From Roseovarius sp. MMSF_3281 (GTDB taxonomy: Bacteria > Pseudomonadota > Alphaproteobacteria > Rhodobacterales > Rhodobacteraceae): a stretch of DNA of 64,000 nt. Below are positions 23,979-32,836 of this stretch, piece after piece. The stretch covers positions 62,001 to 126,000 of the forward strand of contig NZ_JASHIM010000001.1 of the NCBI RefSeq assembly GCF_030733685.1. Direction: 5' to 3'. The first letter of the stretch is position 1, and every line of letters starts with the position of its first letter. The notes under the pieces were generated by a model that saw nothing but the letters and a program-made list of their open reading frames with translations, searched no databases and had not been told where the DNA came from. A program made the translations under genes and the position numbers.

Positions 23979-24355
23979 GGCAGTTGCGCACCTTCGTGCG
24001 GATATGTCCTTCGGATCGCCTGACCGTTTTTCATCAGCACGACCCACGGCTGCGCACCTGTGTAGCCGCCAAAACTGTTCTTGGCATTGACGCTTGCGAC
24101 GATGCGATACCCGGCTTGCTTTGGAATGCCCATGATCGGGATCGAGTGCATGACGGTTTTTTCGCATGTGCCGTAGGTGATCCGCGCCGATTGCGGGTCT
24201 TTCAACCCCTGTAAAATGTTCTGCTTGGCGATGGTTTCGCATTCGGACTGAGCCATCGCCCGGCCGTAATCCGCGCTTTGCCGGTCGGCGACCGTGGCTG
24301 GTTCGCTACAGGCCGCAAGCGTCAATGCGGCCCCAAGGGCAATAAATCTGATCAT
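23972..24355 (-). CDS. Small lipoprotein, reverse-strand moron in the tail operon
   Basis: 127 aa, ATG at 24355 with GGAGAAG upstream. It has a lipoprotein signal with L13-A14-A15-C16 followed by Ser-Glu-Pro, then a soluble periplasmic domain with a conserved-looking Cys pair (C39, C64) that may form a disulfide. It is the only minus-strand gene inside the late operon and has its own spacing upstream (24356-24426). Prophage lipoproteins often block superinfection or alter the envelope of the lysogen. The domain itself was not recognised. Confidence 0.78.
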   Translation of the reverse strand: MIRFIALGAALTLAACSEPATVADRQSADYGRAMAQSECETIAKQNILQGLKDPQSARITYGTCEKTVMHSIPIMGIPKQAGYRIVASVNAKNSFGGYTGAQPWVVLMKNGQAIRRTYPHEGAQLPY

Positions 24356-24426
24356 CTGAACTTCTCCGTTGGTTTCGGCGCTCCACGCTAAGCCTACGGC
24401 CCCGCTTTATCAAGGACTCCCCCCAA

Positions 24427-27400
24427 ATGGATATGGCCTTTCTCGGCATGGACGTGGATTCGCGTCCTGTAAGGAAAACGCGCGAAGAAATGGATCGCTT
24501 TGTCCGGTCGGGCAAGGAGACCCAAGGCGCTGCACATGGCGTTGAAAAGTCCACCGGACTGATGGCTGCCGGCATGAAGCGCGCGGCAATTGCGATCACG
24601 GCAACGGTCGGGGCAATGGCAGCTATCGGTGGCGGCGTTCGCACTCTTGCGGATTTCGAGAAGCAGATGAGTACGGTGGGCGCAGTGTCTCGGGCCTCTG
24701 CTGATGAATTGGCGGCGATGCGTGACATTGCAGCCGATCTTGGTTCAACAACCGAGTTTACCGCCAAGCAAGCGGGGCAGGGGCTTGAGTTCCTTGCTCG
24801 CGCCGGGTTTTCGGCATCCGAGGCCGTTGAGGCGATCCCCGCTGTGCTTGACCTTGCCACGGCGTCGGCCATGGGCCTTGGCAGCGCAGCAGATATTTCT
24901 TCGAACATCATGTCAGCCTTTGCCATCGAGGCTGAGAATTCGGCTGCTGTTGCTGACGTTTTGGCTGCGGCTTCGAGCCGCGCCAATACGGACGTGCAGC
25001 AACTTGGTGATGCGATGTCCTATGTCGGTCCCGTTGCGTCTTCGCTTGAGGTGTCGATGTCAGACGCGGCCGCGGCGATTGGCGTTCTCTCTGATGCGGG
25101 TATTCAGGGCAGCATGGCAGGGACAAGCCTGCGGCGTGTTCTTTCCTCGCTGGCCAACCCGACCAAGGATGCAGTGGCAACGCTTCGTTCGCTCGGGCTG
25201 GAAATGGAAAACCTCAATCCGCAGACAAACGATCTTACCGAGATCGTGCAACGGCTATCCGATGCCGGACTTTCTGCGGCTGATGCACTGACTGTTTTTG
25301 GTGATCGAGGCGGCCCAGCGATTCTGGCGCTGACCAGCCAAACCGGTCGCCTTGAAGAATTGACCGGGGCACTGATGGATGTCGAGGGCGAGTCCGCGCG
25401 CATGGCCGATACGATGCGTGATAACCTCGGTGGCGACATCGACAGCCTTTGGTCTTCGATCCAAGGGCTTATCATCGCCTTGGGTGATGCTGGGCTGACG
25501 GCTGTAGTGCGTGGCGTGATCAAGACGATCACAATGCTTGCGCGCGGGATCACGACTGTCGTTGATGCTGTCGCCGACTTTGGTGAGGCAATTGGCGACC
25601 TCGTGCGCCCTTCCGAAAACCAACATATCATCAACGAAGCTCTGGAGGCTGGGTTCGACAACATCACGATTGCCATCGGCGATCAGATGGTGGCCCTCGA
25701 GAAATACCAGAAACTGCAAGCCGAGGGCGTTCAAATGAGCACCCGTGAGCTTGAGCTTATGGCGGCCAAGCTACGTGCCCGTCGCGAGGAAATTCTTGCC
25801 ATTGAAGAAGAGCGCCGGGCCCTTGCCCTACAATCCGAGCGCTATCAGGGAATCCTTGACGACATTCAGGTTGCTCGGGATGCGCTCAATAGCGTGCGGA
25901 TCGCTGATGCTGAGCAGTACGAAAATGCTGAGCAGCATCTTGTTGATATGCTTAATCGTCAAAAGCAGTTCATCGCCGATCTGGGATTGAAAGTTGCTCT
26001 GACCGAAGAAGAGCAGGCAGCGATGGCCGAGATCAACGCAGCCCTTGCCGAGATCAATGGCAAAATCGAAGATCGCAACAACAAAGAAGCTCAAGGAGTT
26101 AAGCTGAGCGAGAGGATCGCCGCCGCGTTCAATCTTACGGCAGACGCCATTGGTGAAACATCATCCCGCGCCAGCTTGCTTGTGGACACCCTTGATGGGG
26201 TGTGGAGTGCGGCCGCCAGCATTTACGACGCGCTTTCCAAGGTCGTTGGGCTGTTCCGCACTATTGGCGCAGGGCTGAGCGCCCTCAGTCCAGCATTGGG
26301 CATGATCAGCCAGTCGACCGGTGCGCTTGGCACTGTGATCAAAAGCGTCGTCGGATCGGAAGCTGTTGCCGGGTTGTCGGAAACCCTTGGGGACGTTGGC
26401 AGCAAACTTTCTCGCATGCACACTGCTTCTGTTGAAGCCGCTGGCGGGTTGAAGCGTGTTGAGACAAGCGCGGGTGGCGCCAGTAAAGCCGCCAAGAAAC
26501 TCGGCAAGGATCTTCCCGTATCAGAGGCCGAGGCGTTTAACGAAGCCCTCGAGGACGCGGCCATGACCGCAGAAGACTTCGGCAAGGCAAAGGCCCAGAC
26601 GCTTATCCGGGGCATCGACGATGTTTCTCATGCTTGGGCCGGCTTTATTTCCAGTGGCTTCAAGGATTTCAAAGGCTTTGTTTCGAGCGTTTGGGACGCC
26701 TTCAAGGGCCTACTTGTGAACATGATCGCCTTGGCAGCCCGCAACAAGATCATGATTGGACTCGGCTTGTCAGGTGGCGGGGTGGCTGGTGCCGCCAGCG
26801 CTGCAACCGGGGGCGTCATTGGCGGTGGCGGCGGTGTTCTTGGCGGCCTGAGCAACGCCGGTGGCCTTCTGGGCAGCATTGGCGGCATCGGCAGCGCCCT
26901 TGTTGGTGGTCTGACCAATACCATAGGTGCCACGATTAGCGGCGGTCTTGGAATGGGTCTTGCCAGCATCGGTGGGCAGATCAGCACGGCTATTGCCGCG
27001 CCGACCCTGACTTCCATTGCCGGTGCCATTGGCGCGGCCGCCCCTGTGATCGGTGCGGTGGCTGTTGCCGCACAGGCGCTGACCAAGGCTTTCAGCCGGA
27101 GTTATTATGGCAGTGGTGTGCGAGGCTCCCTTGGGCCGGATGGCGCTGATGTTCAGTCATTCGACTTCTACAAAGGCGGTGCGTTCAAAAGCTCCAAGAC
27201 GGTCTACAAGCCGCTCGAAGAGGAAATGCAGCGCATGCTCGATGACACCTCGACAGGTCTCGCCGATACCGTGCGCAACATGGCCGATACGCTTGGGCTC
27301 GCATCTGAGGCCATTGACGACTTCACAGGTGAGGCTTTCACGATCTGGGCCAGCGGTCCGCACGCCGACAAGCTGCAAGAGAACCTTCAAAATGAACTCA

Positions 27401-28089
27401 ACAAGCTGGCCGTCGGCATGGCGGACAGGGTTCTGACGACCGACGAGTTCAGCAGGGCGGGGGAAACCTCTTTCGACACGCTGGAGCGCCTGAGCAATGC
27501 CCTGAGCGCAGTAAATGGGGCTTTCGACACCCTTGGCCTGCAACTCAAGGAGATCGGCCTTGCTGGCGCTGATGCGGCGTCGTCGTTCATTGATCTGTTT
27601 GGCGGCTTGGACCAGTTCAACGCGTCGGTTTCGTCGTACTACCAGAACTTCTATTCAGACGCTGAGAGGACCAAGCGTGCCACCGAGGTTCTGACCGAGG
27701 AACTGAATGCCCTCGGCATTGACGCCTTGCCGAAAAGCCGCGCGGCGTTCCGGGCTTTGGTGGACGAAGCCAACGCGCTTGGTGACGATGAATTGACCGC
27801 TGCGCTGATCCAATTGGCCCCGGCCTTTGCCCAAATCACCGATGGCGCGGACGCCCTGACAAACAGCCTTCTTGATAGCCCGCTCTATCGCACATCTGCC
27901 GATGCGATCTACGCGAACACGGCGGATGGATACCGGGCGAATATTCAGGAGATCAGGGACGCGGAGGAAACCAAAGACCTGCTTAAAGAGGTGGTGAGGG
28001 CGATCCGCGAGGGCAACATCAACAACGCCCGCTTGAGTGACCGGCTTTATCAGGAAACGCGGCGCGGCAATTTGGAGTCGCAGGTATGA
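24427..28089 (+). CDS. Tail tape measure protein
   Basis: 1220 aa, by far the longest phage gene. Residues about 60-400 match the TP901-type tape measure core (LADFEKQMSTVGAVSRASADEL, GSTTEFTAKQAGQGLEFLARAGFSA, MAGTSLRRVLSSL). A coiled coil follows at about 425-560, then a long Gly/Ala/Val/Ile-rich hydrophobic stretch at about 775-885. At roughly 1.5 A per residue the tail could be up to about 180 nm (estimate). It fixes tail length and is ejected during infection. Confidence 0.93.
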   Translation: MDMAFLGMDVDSRPVRKTREEMDRFVRSGKETQGAAHGVEKSTGLMAAGMKRAAIAITATVGAMAAIGGGVRTLADFEKQMSTVGAVSRASADELAAMRDIAADLGSTTEFTAKQAGQGLEFLARAGFSASEAVEAIPAVLDLATASAMGLGSAADISSNIMSAFAIEAENSAAVADVLAAASSRANTDVQQLGDAMSYVGPVASSLEVSMSDAAAAIGVLSDAGIQGSMAGTSLRRVLSSLANPTKDAVATLRSLGLEMENLNPQTNDLTEIVQRLSDAGLSAADALTVFGDRGGPAILALTSQTGRLEELTGALMDVEGESARMADTMRDNLGGDIDSLWSSIQGLIIALGDAGLTAVVRGVIKTITMLARGITTVVDAVADFGEAIGDLVRPSENQHIINEALEAGFDNITIAIGDQMVALEKYQKLQAEGVQMSTRELELMAAKLRARREEILAIEEERRALALQSERYQGILDDIQVARDALNSVRIADAEQYENAEQHLVDMLNRQKQFIADLGLKVALTEEEQAAMAEINAALAEINGKIEDRNNKEAQGVKLSERIAAAFNLTADAIGETSSRASLLVDTLDGVWSAAASIYDALSKVVGLFRTIGAGLSALSPALGMISQSTGALGTVIKSVVGSEAVAGLSETLGDVGSKLSRMHTASVEAAGGLKRVETSAGGASKAAKKLGKDLPVSEAEAFNEALEDAAMTAEDFGKAKAQTLIRGIDDVSHAWAGFISSGFKDFKGFVSSVWDAFKGLLVNMIALAARNKIMIGLGLSGGGVAGAASAATGGVIGGGGGVLGGLSNAGGLLGSIGGIGSALVGGLTNTIGATISGGLGMGLASIGGQISTAIAAPTLTSIAGAIGAAAPVIGAVAVAAQALTKAFSRSYYGSGVRGSLGPDGADVQSFDFYKGGAFKSSKTVYKPLEEEMQRMLDDTSTGLADTVRNMADTLGLASEAIDDFTGEAFTIWASGPHADKLQENLQNELNKLAVGMADRVLTTDEFSRAGETSFDTLERLSNALSAVNGAFDTLGLQLKEIGLAGADAASSFIDLFGGLDQFNASVSSYYQNFYSDAERTKRATEVLTEELNALGIDALPKSRAAFRALVDEANALGDDELTAALIQLAPAFAQITDGADALTNSLLDSPLYRTSADAIYANTADGYRANIQEIRDAEETKDLLKEVVRAIREGNINNARLSDRLYQETRRGNLESQV

Positions 28090-29018
28090 AGATTCTGACG
28101 CCATTCCCGGTGACGGACAGCACGCTGACGAGCATCAACATCACCGAAGATGATTATGCCGAGTGGGACCAAAGCACCAGCTATGACCGGGGCGATTTTG
28201 TCATCAGCACCGCCACGCATACGGTCTATCGGTCCCTGACGGATAGCAATCTGGACAACGATCCCGATGTCGAGGTTGCGGCGCTTGCCGATCCGCTCAT
28301 TGATGATCCCGACCCGGTGAATTGGCAGGTCATCAGTGCCACCAATCGGTGGAAGTTGTTTGACCAGAAGCCCAGCCGATTGGCGACAAATTCAGGGTCA
28401 ATCGAGATTGAACTGACGCCAGAGGTGTTCATTGGCGGCGTCGCCGGGTTCGGCCTTTCGGCAGATGACGTGCGGGTCGAGGTCTACGCCGATGCGGAGA
28501 AGATTTACGACCGAAGCGAAGATTTGCTTGATGAAAGCGCCGTCACGGACTGGCTGGCGTATTTCACGGAGCCTTATCGACCGCTGACCGAGTTCGTATT
28601 CAGTGATCTTCCCGTTTTGGCTATCCCACGCATCGTTGTGACCCTGACTTCCACATCAACAGTTTCGGCCGGTCAGATAATCTTTGGCCGATTGGACGAA
28701 ATGGGGGTCGCCACGCAGGATACGCGGTTCTCTGGCCTCGATTACAGTTATGTTGAGGTTGACGAGTACGGTGACCTTACGTCCGTGCAGCGTCCAGCGA
28801 CCCGCCTCTTTGACATCAACACAGTTGTCCCGCGCGAAAACCTCTTTTCCATCGTGCAGATTTTCAACCGCCTGCGCGGTGGCATCCCTGCGGTCTGGAT
28901 CGCCGATGAAAACTCTCGGATCGCGGCCATCGGGTACGGCTTTTATCGCGGGTATCGCGAAGTCTATCTCGGCCCTGATCACGCAGAAATCGCAATTGAA
29001 GTACAAGGAGTCGTCTGA
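28086..29018 (+). CDS. Tail-tip protein with N-terminal carbohydrate-binding-like segment
   Basis: 310 aa, ATGA overlap with the tape measure gene. Residues about 20-80 (YAEWDQSTSYDRGDFVISTATHTVYRSL) resemble short carbohydrate-binding type V/XII modules found in tail proteins. The remainder is beta-rich. Position after the tape measure suggests a distal tail or baseplate component. No peptidase or hub motif is evident. Confidence 0.65.
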   Translation: MKILTPFPVTDSTLTSINITEDDYAEWDQSTSYDRGDFVISTATHTVYRSLTDSNLDNDPDVEVAALADPLIDDPDPVNWQVISATNRWKLFDQKPSRLATNSGSIEIELTPEVFIGGVAGFGLSADDVRVEVYADAEKIYDRSEDLLDESAVTDWLAYFTEPYRPLTEFVFSDLPVLAIPRIVVTLTSTSTVSAGQIIFGRLDEMGVATQDTRFSGLDYSYVEVDEYGDLTSVQRPATRLFDINTVVPRENLFSIVQIFNRLRGGIPAVWIADENSRIAAIGYGFYRGYREVYLGPDHAEIAIEVQGVV

Positions 29019-30178
29019 TGGCGCAGCCTACCAAACCCACTGTTCCGGCCCCCGCCCTCCGAAGTGACCCGGATACTTTTAAGGAGCGTGCGGAAAGCAA
29101 CATCCTGTTTTGGGAAACCTTCGCTGATTACATGGACCAAACCAACGAGTGGGTGTCAGAGAAGTCGGACCAAGCCACAGCGGCAGCGCTGGCAGGTGAT
29201 CTTCCCGACCTAAGCGGCAGCGGCGGCAAGCTCCTTCAGGTAAAGGCCAATGAGAGCGGTCTTGGCTTTGCGGTCATCACCACAGGCAAAGATGACAACA
29301 CACCAAACGCAATTACAAAGGTCGGTGACGGGGGGCACCTTGGAATTGGCCCCGACTGCGCTGACTGCGATGATCCGCTATGGGGTAGCACTCAACGCGT
29401 CGCTGTATCGACCGAAAATGCGCCACTGGGAAATTCGGCGGGCTCTTTGAGATCAGATGCGTGGACCGCAACTACTGGTACGCAATACTTCCTGTCTTTC
29501 TTCCCTGCTCCGGATAAGGGCAACCTGTATACCCGCGTTGTGGATTCCGGGGTGTGGACGCCTTGGCTTCGTGTGTACGACACGGGCAATCTCGCTGCTT
29601 TGGAGGGCCTCGGTGACCTGACGCTCGCGGAGGGCGACCTGCTCTACGTCAACGCCGACGGTGACATTGTGAACCTTGGCCTCGGCGAGTCCGGGCAGGT
29701 GCTGACCGCAAAAACGCCACTTGTTGGTGACGACAAGCCAGAGTGGCAGTATCAAGGCGGCGCTCCGGATGCTGTTCTTGAAGAGCAAACGGCGGATGGG
29801 ATTGCTGGCACAACAATCACATCATCGAACACCTGGATCACCATCGAACTTAACACGACTGTCCGCAACGAACGGTCAGTTTTGTCGTTGTCCAGCAATG
29901 AGTTCACACCCAGCGTCAATGGGTGGGTGGAGTGGTCCTACCCCAACCGAGACAACTTTCAGACCCGGATCTACAACGTGACGGACAGTGTGGTCGTGCA
30001 GCAAGGCATGAGCGTTTCATCAGCAGCCGGTGGCCAGAATAACTCACTCGGCGGTGCAGAGGTTTTCTCGGGCAAAACCTATCGTCTGGAAGTCAACAAG
30101 AACAACACAGCATCTAGCGCCGCTGCGAACCGCGGTGATGGCGAGGTTTATACGCGCTTGGTCTTTTGGAGGGAATAA
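29018..30178 (+). CDS. Tail fibre/receptor-binding protein
   Basis: 386 aa, shares the base A with the preceding stop. N-terminal helical region (residues about 20-60), then Gly/Asp/Thr-rich beta sequence containing LGNSAGSLRSDAWTATTGTQYF and YTRVVDSGVWTPWLRVYDTGN, typical of fibre repeats, and a C-terminal jelly-roll-like part ending YTRLVFWRE. Fibre genes usually decide host range and are variable. Confidence 0.72.
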   Translation: MAQPTKPTVPAPALRSDPDTFKERAESNILFWETFADYMDQTNEWVSEKSDQATAAALAGDLPDLSGSGGKLLQVKANESGLGFAVITTGKDDNTPNAITKVGDGGHLGIGPDCADCDDPLWGSTQRVAVSTENAPLGNSAGSLRSDAWTATTGTQYFLSFFPAPDKGNLYTRVVDSGVWTPWLRVYDTGNLAALEGLGDLTLAEGDLLYVNADGDIVNLGLGESGQVLTAKTPLVGDDKPEWQYQGGAPDAVLEEQTADGIAGTTITSSNTWITIELNTTVRNERSVLSLSSNEFTPSVNGWVEWSYPNRDNFQTRIYNVTDSVVVQQGMSVSSAAGGQNNSLGGAEVFSGKTYRLEVNKNNTASSAAANRGDGEVYTRLVFWRE

Positions 30179-30180
30179 GT

Positions 30181-30720
30181 ATGCCGGTATTCAAAGCAGT
30201 AGATGGAGTGGTCGTGCGGGTCTGGCGCGACGTGGCATCCATCGAGGAATTTCACGACAAGTATGGCGAAGAGGAAGGTTTGCAAGAAGGGGAGGCTCTT
30301 CCCGGCCAACTATGGGATGGGGAAAACCTAACCAATCCCTTGCCACCAGTGACGGCGGATCAAGTGGATCACGAGCGCACCAGACGCCTTGAGGCAGGCG
30401 CTGCCCTCTCCGTCACTGGCATTTCGGACCCCATTCCGCTCACCGGACGGAACTTTGATCGGACAGTGTATCTGGGCCTTCTGGCGAAGGCACAGGGTTA
30501 CAAGGCGGCAGGCACCACAGACCCCGTCTTGCGCGTCCGTGACAGGGACAACGTGATCCACATGCTAACCCCTGACCAGATGATCGAACTGATCACGCAG
30601 GCGATGAACTGGTTCGAGGACATCATGGCGATCTCGTGGGCCATGAAGGACGGCACGGCACCATTCGAGGCTGGCATTCCGCAAGACGTCACAGCAGACG
30701 CGCATTGGGTGGTCTCATGA
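30181..30720 (+). CDS. DUF4376-like tail protein
   Basis: 179 aa, ATG at 30181 preceded by GGAGGGAAT. DQVDHERTRRLEAGA and LTGRNFDRTVYLGLLAKAQGY followed by the helical region around VIHMLTPDQMIELITQAMNW match the DUF4376 domain, found at the C-terminus of tail fibre assembly or fibre proteins. It follows the fibre gene directly. Confidence 0.75.
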   Translation: MPVFKAVDGVVVRVWRDVASIEEFHDKYGEEEGLQEGEALPGQLWDGENLTNPLPPVTADQVDHERTRRLEAGAALSVTGISDPIPLTGRNFDRTVYLGLLAKAQGYKAAGTTDPVLRVRDRDNVIHMLTPDQMIELITQAMNWFEDIMAISWAMKDGTAPFEAGIPQDVTADAHWVVS

Positions 30721-30776
30721 CCGAACTGACCATCGCACTGCTGTTCTACGCGGTCGCCCAGATCGCCAAGAGATAA
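30717..30776 (+). CDS. Possible 19-aa membrane peptide
   Basis: Start overlaps the previous stop (ATGA); the peptide is almost wholly hydrophobic (TIALLFYAVAQIA). It may be a coupling peptide or small membrane factor of the lysis region. Very short, so uncertain. Confidence 0.3.
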   Translation: MTELTIALLFYAVAQIAKR

Positions 30777-30792
30777 GAATTGAGGCCCGAGA

Positions 30793-31029
30793 TTGAAAGA
30801 CCCGACAAAAATTCCCGAGCATTGGGGCGACTTGGAGCCGGAGCAGCGTGCAGCACTTATGGCTATGGCCGAGGACCGGATATGGTGGGAGGGCGCGAAA
30901 ACCCGAGTGCGAAAACTAGGTCCATGGATGTCATGGGCCACAGTCATCATCGGCGGCTTTGTCTTTTTCAAGGATCACATCATTTCCTTGGCCGCGTGGG
31001 TGGCCAGCTTCGGCGGGCCTGCAAAATGA
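30793..31029 (+). CDS. Holin-like membrane protein, 78 aa
   Basis: TTG start at 30793 with GAGG 8 nt upstream. A charged N-terminus (KDPTKIPEHWGDLEPEQRAAL), basic segment, then one hydrophobic span of about 18-25 residues (SWATVIIGGFVFFKDHIIS) continuing into LAAWVASFGG. Position ahead of the endolysin fits a holin or holin accessory. A single-span holin with charged N-terminus would be class III. Confidence 0.55.
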   Translation: MKDPTKIPEHWGDLEPEQRAALMAMAEDRIWWEGAKTRVRKLGPWMSWATVIIGGFVFFKDHIISLAAWVASFGGPAK

Positions 31030-31448
31030 TTAGGCGCCCCTTAGTCCTTCTCGCGTCGATTTATCTTGCCGCTAAGCTCCTGCCCGCCACGGCGCTTGTC
31101 TATTGGCCTTCCGAGGTTTGGGTCGAAGCGGACGGGGATGTGACCGTTGATCGAACATTCCCCGGTGATTACCTCGGCCTGCCGCGCCCGCGCATTTCCT
31201 TCATCGAGACAGTTGACCCGATCTCGCCGCAGACACACGGCGGGCAGGACTGCGAGATCAAGGGTGGCCCAGACAGGTACGATGATCCGGCTGAATTGGG
31301 GCGATGGAATATCGCGTCATGGGCCGAGCCGTGCCTTGCCGATCCGCAGGGTTACCGCTGGTCCGCAACGTGGACATGGCACATCGGCAGCTTCCGGCTG
31401 GGCGGCGTGGAGCTTTCCAAGACAATCATCAAGGAGATCGAAGAATGA
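31026..31448 (+). CDS. Exported phage protein, 140 aa
   Basis: ATGA overlap with the gene before. A Sec-type signal (MIRRPLVLLASIYLAAKLLP, cleavage around PATA) followed by a soluble domain with two Cys (GQDCEIKGG, EPCLADP) likely to be disulfide-bonded in the periplasm. No family recognised. Location between holin-like and endolysin genes suggests a role in lysis or the envelope. Confidence 0.68.
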   Translation: MIRRPLVLLASIYLAAKLLPATALVYWPSEVWVEADGDVTVDRTFPGDYLGLPRPRISFIETVDPISPQTHGGQDCEIKGGPDRYDDPAELGRWNIASWAEPCLADPQGYRWSATWTWHIGSFRLGGVELSKTIIKEIEE

Positions 31449-32200
31449 AACTCGTGAAAGACGCCGGGCGCATTGCTTGGCGGTCATATTCTCTATGGGT
31501 TAACCGCGCGGCCTTTGCCTGCATGATTGCGCCCGAGGCGATATTCTGGGCCACCGGCATTGATACAAATCCCCGCCTGTGGTTCCTGATTGGCGCGGCC
31601 CTTTACGTCGCGGTCGAGATCGCGCGGTACATTAAGCAAGAGACAATATCAGGCATCACCCGCAGCCCCGCCATGGTGGCCCTCATGGCCTTCCTCATGG
31701 CGGCAGGGGTGCCGGAGCAGCCGAAACCGGCCCAAGGCACCACAGAAGCCGCTACGCTGTCTGTAGCCGTGCCTCTGATCGCCAAGTGGGAAGGACTGCG
31801 CACTACGGCCTACCGAGACATCGTGGGCGTCTGGACGGTATGCTACGGCGAAACCAAGGGGGTGCGACCCGGTGATAGCTACACGAAAGCCGAGTGCCGC
31901 GCCATGCTGGCCCGTGAGGTGGCGGAATACCGCGACGGGCTGCACGAGCATTTCACGCCCGAGACAAAGCAGCACCGCCTGACGCCCGAACGGGACGCGG
32001 CCTATGTCAGCTTGGCTTACAACGTGGGTATTGGGGGGGCAGGGCGCAGCACCGCCACGCGCCGCCTGAACGCCGGGGACATCCGGGGCGGCTGCAAGGC
32101 AATTGGGTGGTGGAACAAGGCCGGGCAGCGCGTCGTTCGCGGTCTGGTACGACGCCGGGCCGATGAGGTGACTCTGTGCCTCAAGGGGCTGGCGACGTGA
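31445..32200 (+). CDS. Endolysin: membrane domain fused to GH24 lysozyme
   Basis: 251 aa from the ATG at 31445. Residues 20-90 contain two to three hydrophobic segments (FACMIAPEAIFWATG, WFLIGAALYVAVEIARYI, MVALMAFLMAAG). Residues about 105-251 are a GH24 muramidase with the E-8-D-5-T triad E116, D125, T131 (KWEGLRTTAYRDIVGVWT), the YG-x-T loop, and VSLAYNVG. GH24 cuts the beta-1,4 bond of peptidoglycan. The N-terminal part could export the enzyme in a signal-arrest-release way, or act as holin. Confidence 0.88.
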   Translation: MKLVKDAGRIAWRSYSLWVNRAAFACMIAPEAIFWATGIDTNPRLWFLIGAALYVAVEIARYIKQETISGITRSPAMVALMAFLMAAGVPEQPKPAQGTTEAATLSVAVPLIAKWEGLRTTAYRDIVGVWTVCYGETKGVRPGDSYTKAECRAMLAREVAEYRDGLHEHFTPETKQHRLTPERDAAYVSLAYNVGIGGAGRSTATRRLNAGDIRGGCKAIGWWNKAGQRVVRGLVRRRADEVTLCLKGLAT

Positions 32201-32460
32201 ATTGGCTGGCCTCTCTTGTCGTGCCGAAGTGGGCAAAGTGGGCCGCCGCCGGTCTGATCGCCCTTATCATTGTCATCGCCGTTGTCAGGCAGGACGCCAA
32301 GAATGATGTGCGCACGGAACTGGCCGACGACGCCAAGGCCGCGCGGTTAGGCCATCGCGAAAACGCGGAGGATGCGAAAGATGAAGTGGATACTATGGCC
32401 GGTGATGGCCTGTTGCGTGAGCTTACTTGCCGCCTGTCCGGGGCCTGTCCTGACAAGTGA
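32197..32460 (+). CDS. i-spanin (inner-membrane spanin subunit)
   Basis: 87 aa. The GTG at 32197 overlaps the endolysin stop and has AAGGGG 8 nt upstream (a GTG at 32176 is an alternative). One N-terminal transmembrane helix (WAAAGLIALIIVIAVV), then a charged helical periplasmic domain. It overlaps the lipoprotein gene in another frame, the usual spanin layout. Spanins fuse inner and outer membranes in the last step of lysis. Confidence 0.72.
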   Translation: MNWLASLVVPKWAKWAAAGLIALIIVIAVVRQDAKNDVRTELADDAKAARLGHRENAEDAKDEVDTMAGDGLLRELTCRLSGACPDK

Positions 32461-32611
32461 CGCGCTGTTCAAGGACGTGTCGCGCCCACCACCTAAAGAC
32501 GTGCCCGCGCCGGTGATCAAAAGCATTGCGACGGACGCGCCCCAACTCGGCCGATGGATCATTTACCAGGATAAAATGTGCGAGACCCACGGGTGCTTGT
32601 CTGGGTTTTGA
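32381..32611 (+). CDS. o-spanin (outer-membrane lipoprotein spanin subunit)
   Basis: 76 aa from the ATG at 32381 (GGAGG 9 nt upstream), starting inside the i-spanin gene in a shifted frame. Lipobox L16-A17-A18-C19, then a Pro-rich stretch (SRPPPKDVPAPVIK) typical of o-spanins, and a C-terminal Cys pair. It partners the i-spanin. Confidence 0.75.
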   Translation: MKWILWPVMACCVSLLAACPGPVLTSDALFKDVSRPPPKDVPAPVIKSIATDAPQLGRWIIYQDKMCETHGCLSGF

Positions 32612-32709
32612 AATAGCCGCACGTCGCGGTTATGCGCGCCCGACGCTTTCGGGCCGTTCCATGGCGGCGACCTTGGCCGTTTGGGATGTAACTGCCAAAA
32701 TCAGACTTG

Positions 32710-32736
32710 CCCCGGCCCAAGCGGTCGGGGGTTTTT
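32710..32736 (+). terminator. Rho-independent terminator of the phage late operon
   Basis: CCCCGGCC (32710-32717) pairs with GGTCGGGG (32723-32730, with one G-T) around CAAGC, followed by GTTTTTCGTTTT. It stands 100 bp after the spanin stop and ends the late transcript. Confidence 0.85.
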
Positions 32737-32744
32737 CGTTTTGG

Positions 32745-32769
32745 GCAATGTGCATTTTTTGCACATTGC
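32745..32769. repeat. Perfect 10-bp inverted repeat near the prophage end
   Basis: GCAATGTGCA (32745-32754) and TGCACATTGC (32760-32769) flank TTTTT. It could be a second terminator-like hairpin or a binding site for integration proteins, given that the attR candidate is about 70 bp away. Confidence 0.6.
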
Positions 32770-32836
32770 TGGCTTGGTTCCCCGTATATTACCCACGGCA
32801 TTTTCTATTTATCTGATTTAAAGCGATATTCGGACG

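Noticed and set aside
30780..31025. Upstream extension of the exported 140-aa protein
   Set aside because: Would overlap the holin-like gene entirely in another frame; the ATG at 31026 with ATGA coupling and a signal peptide is the better start.
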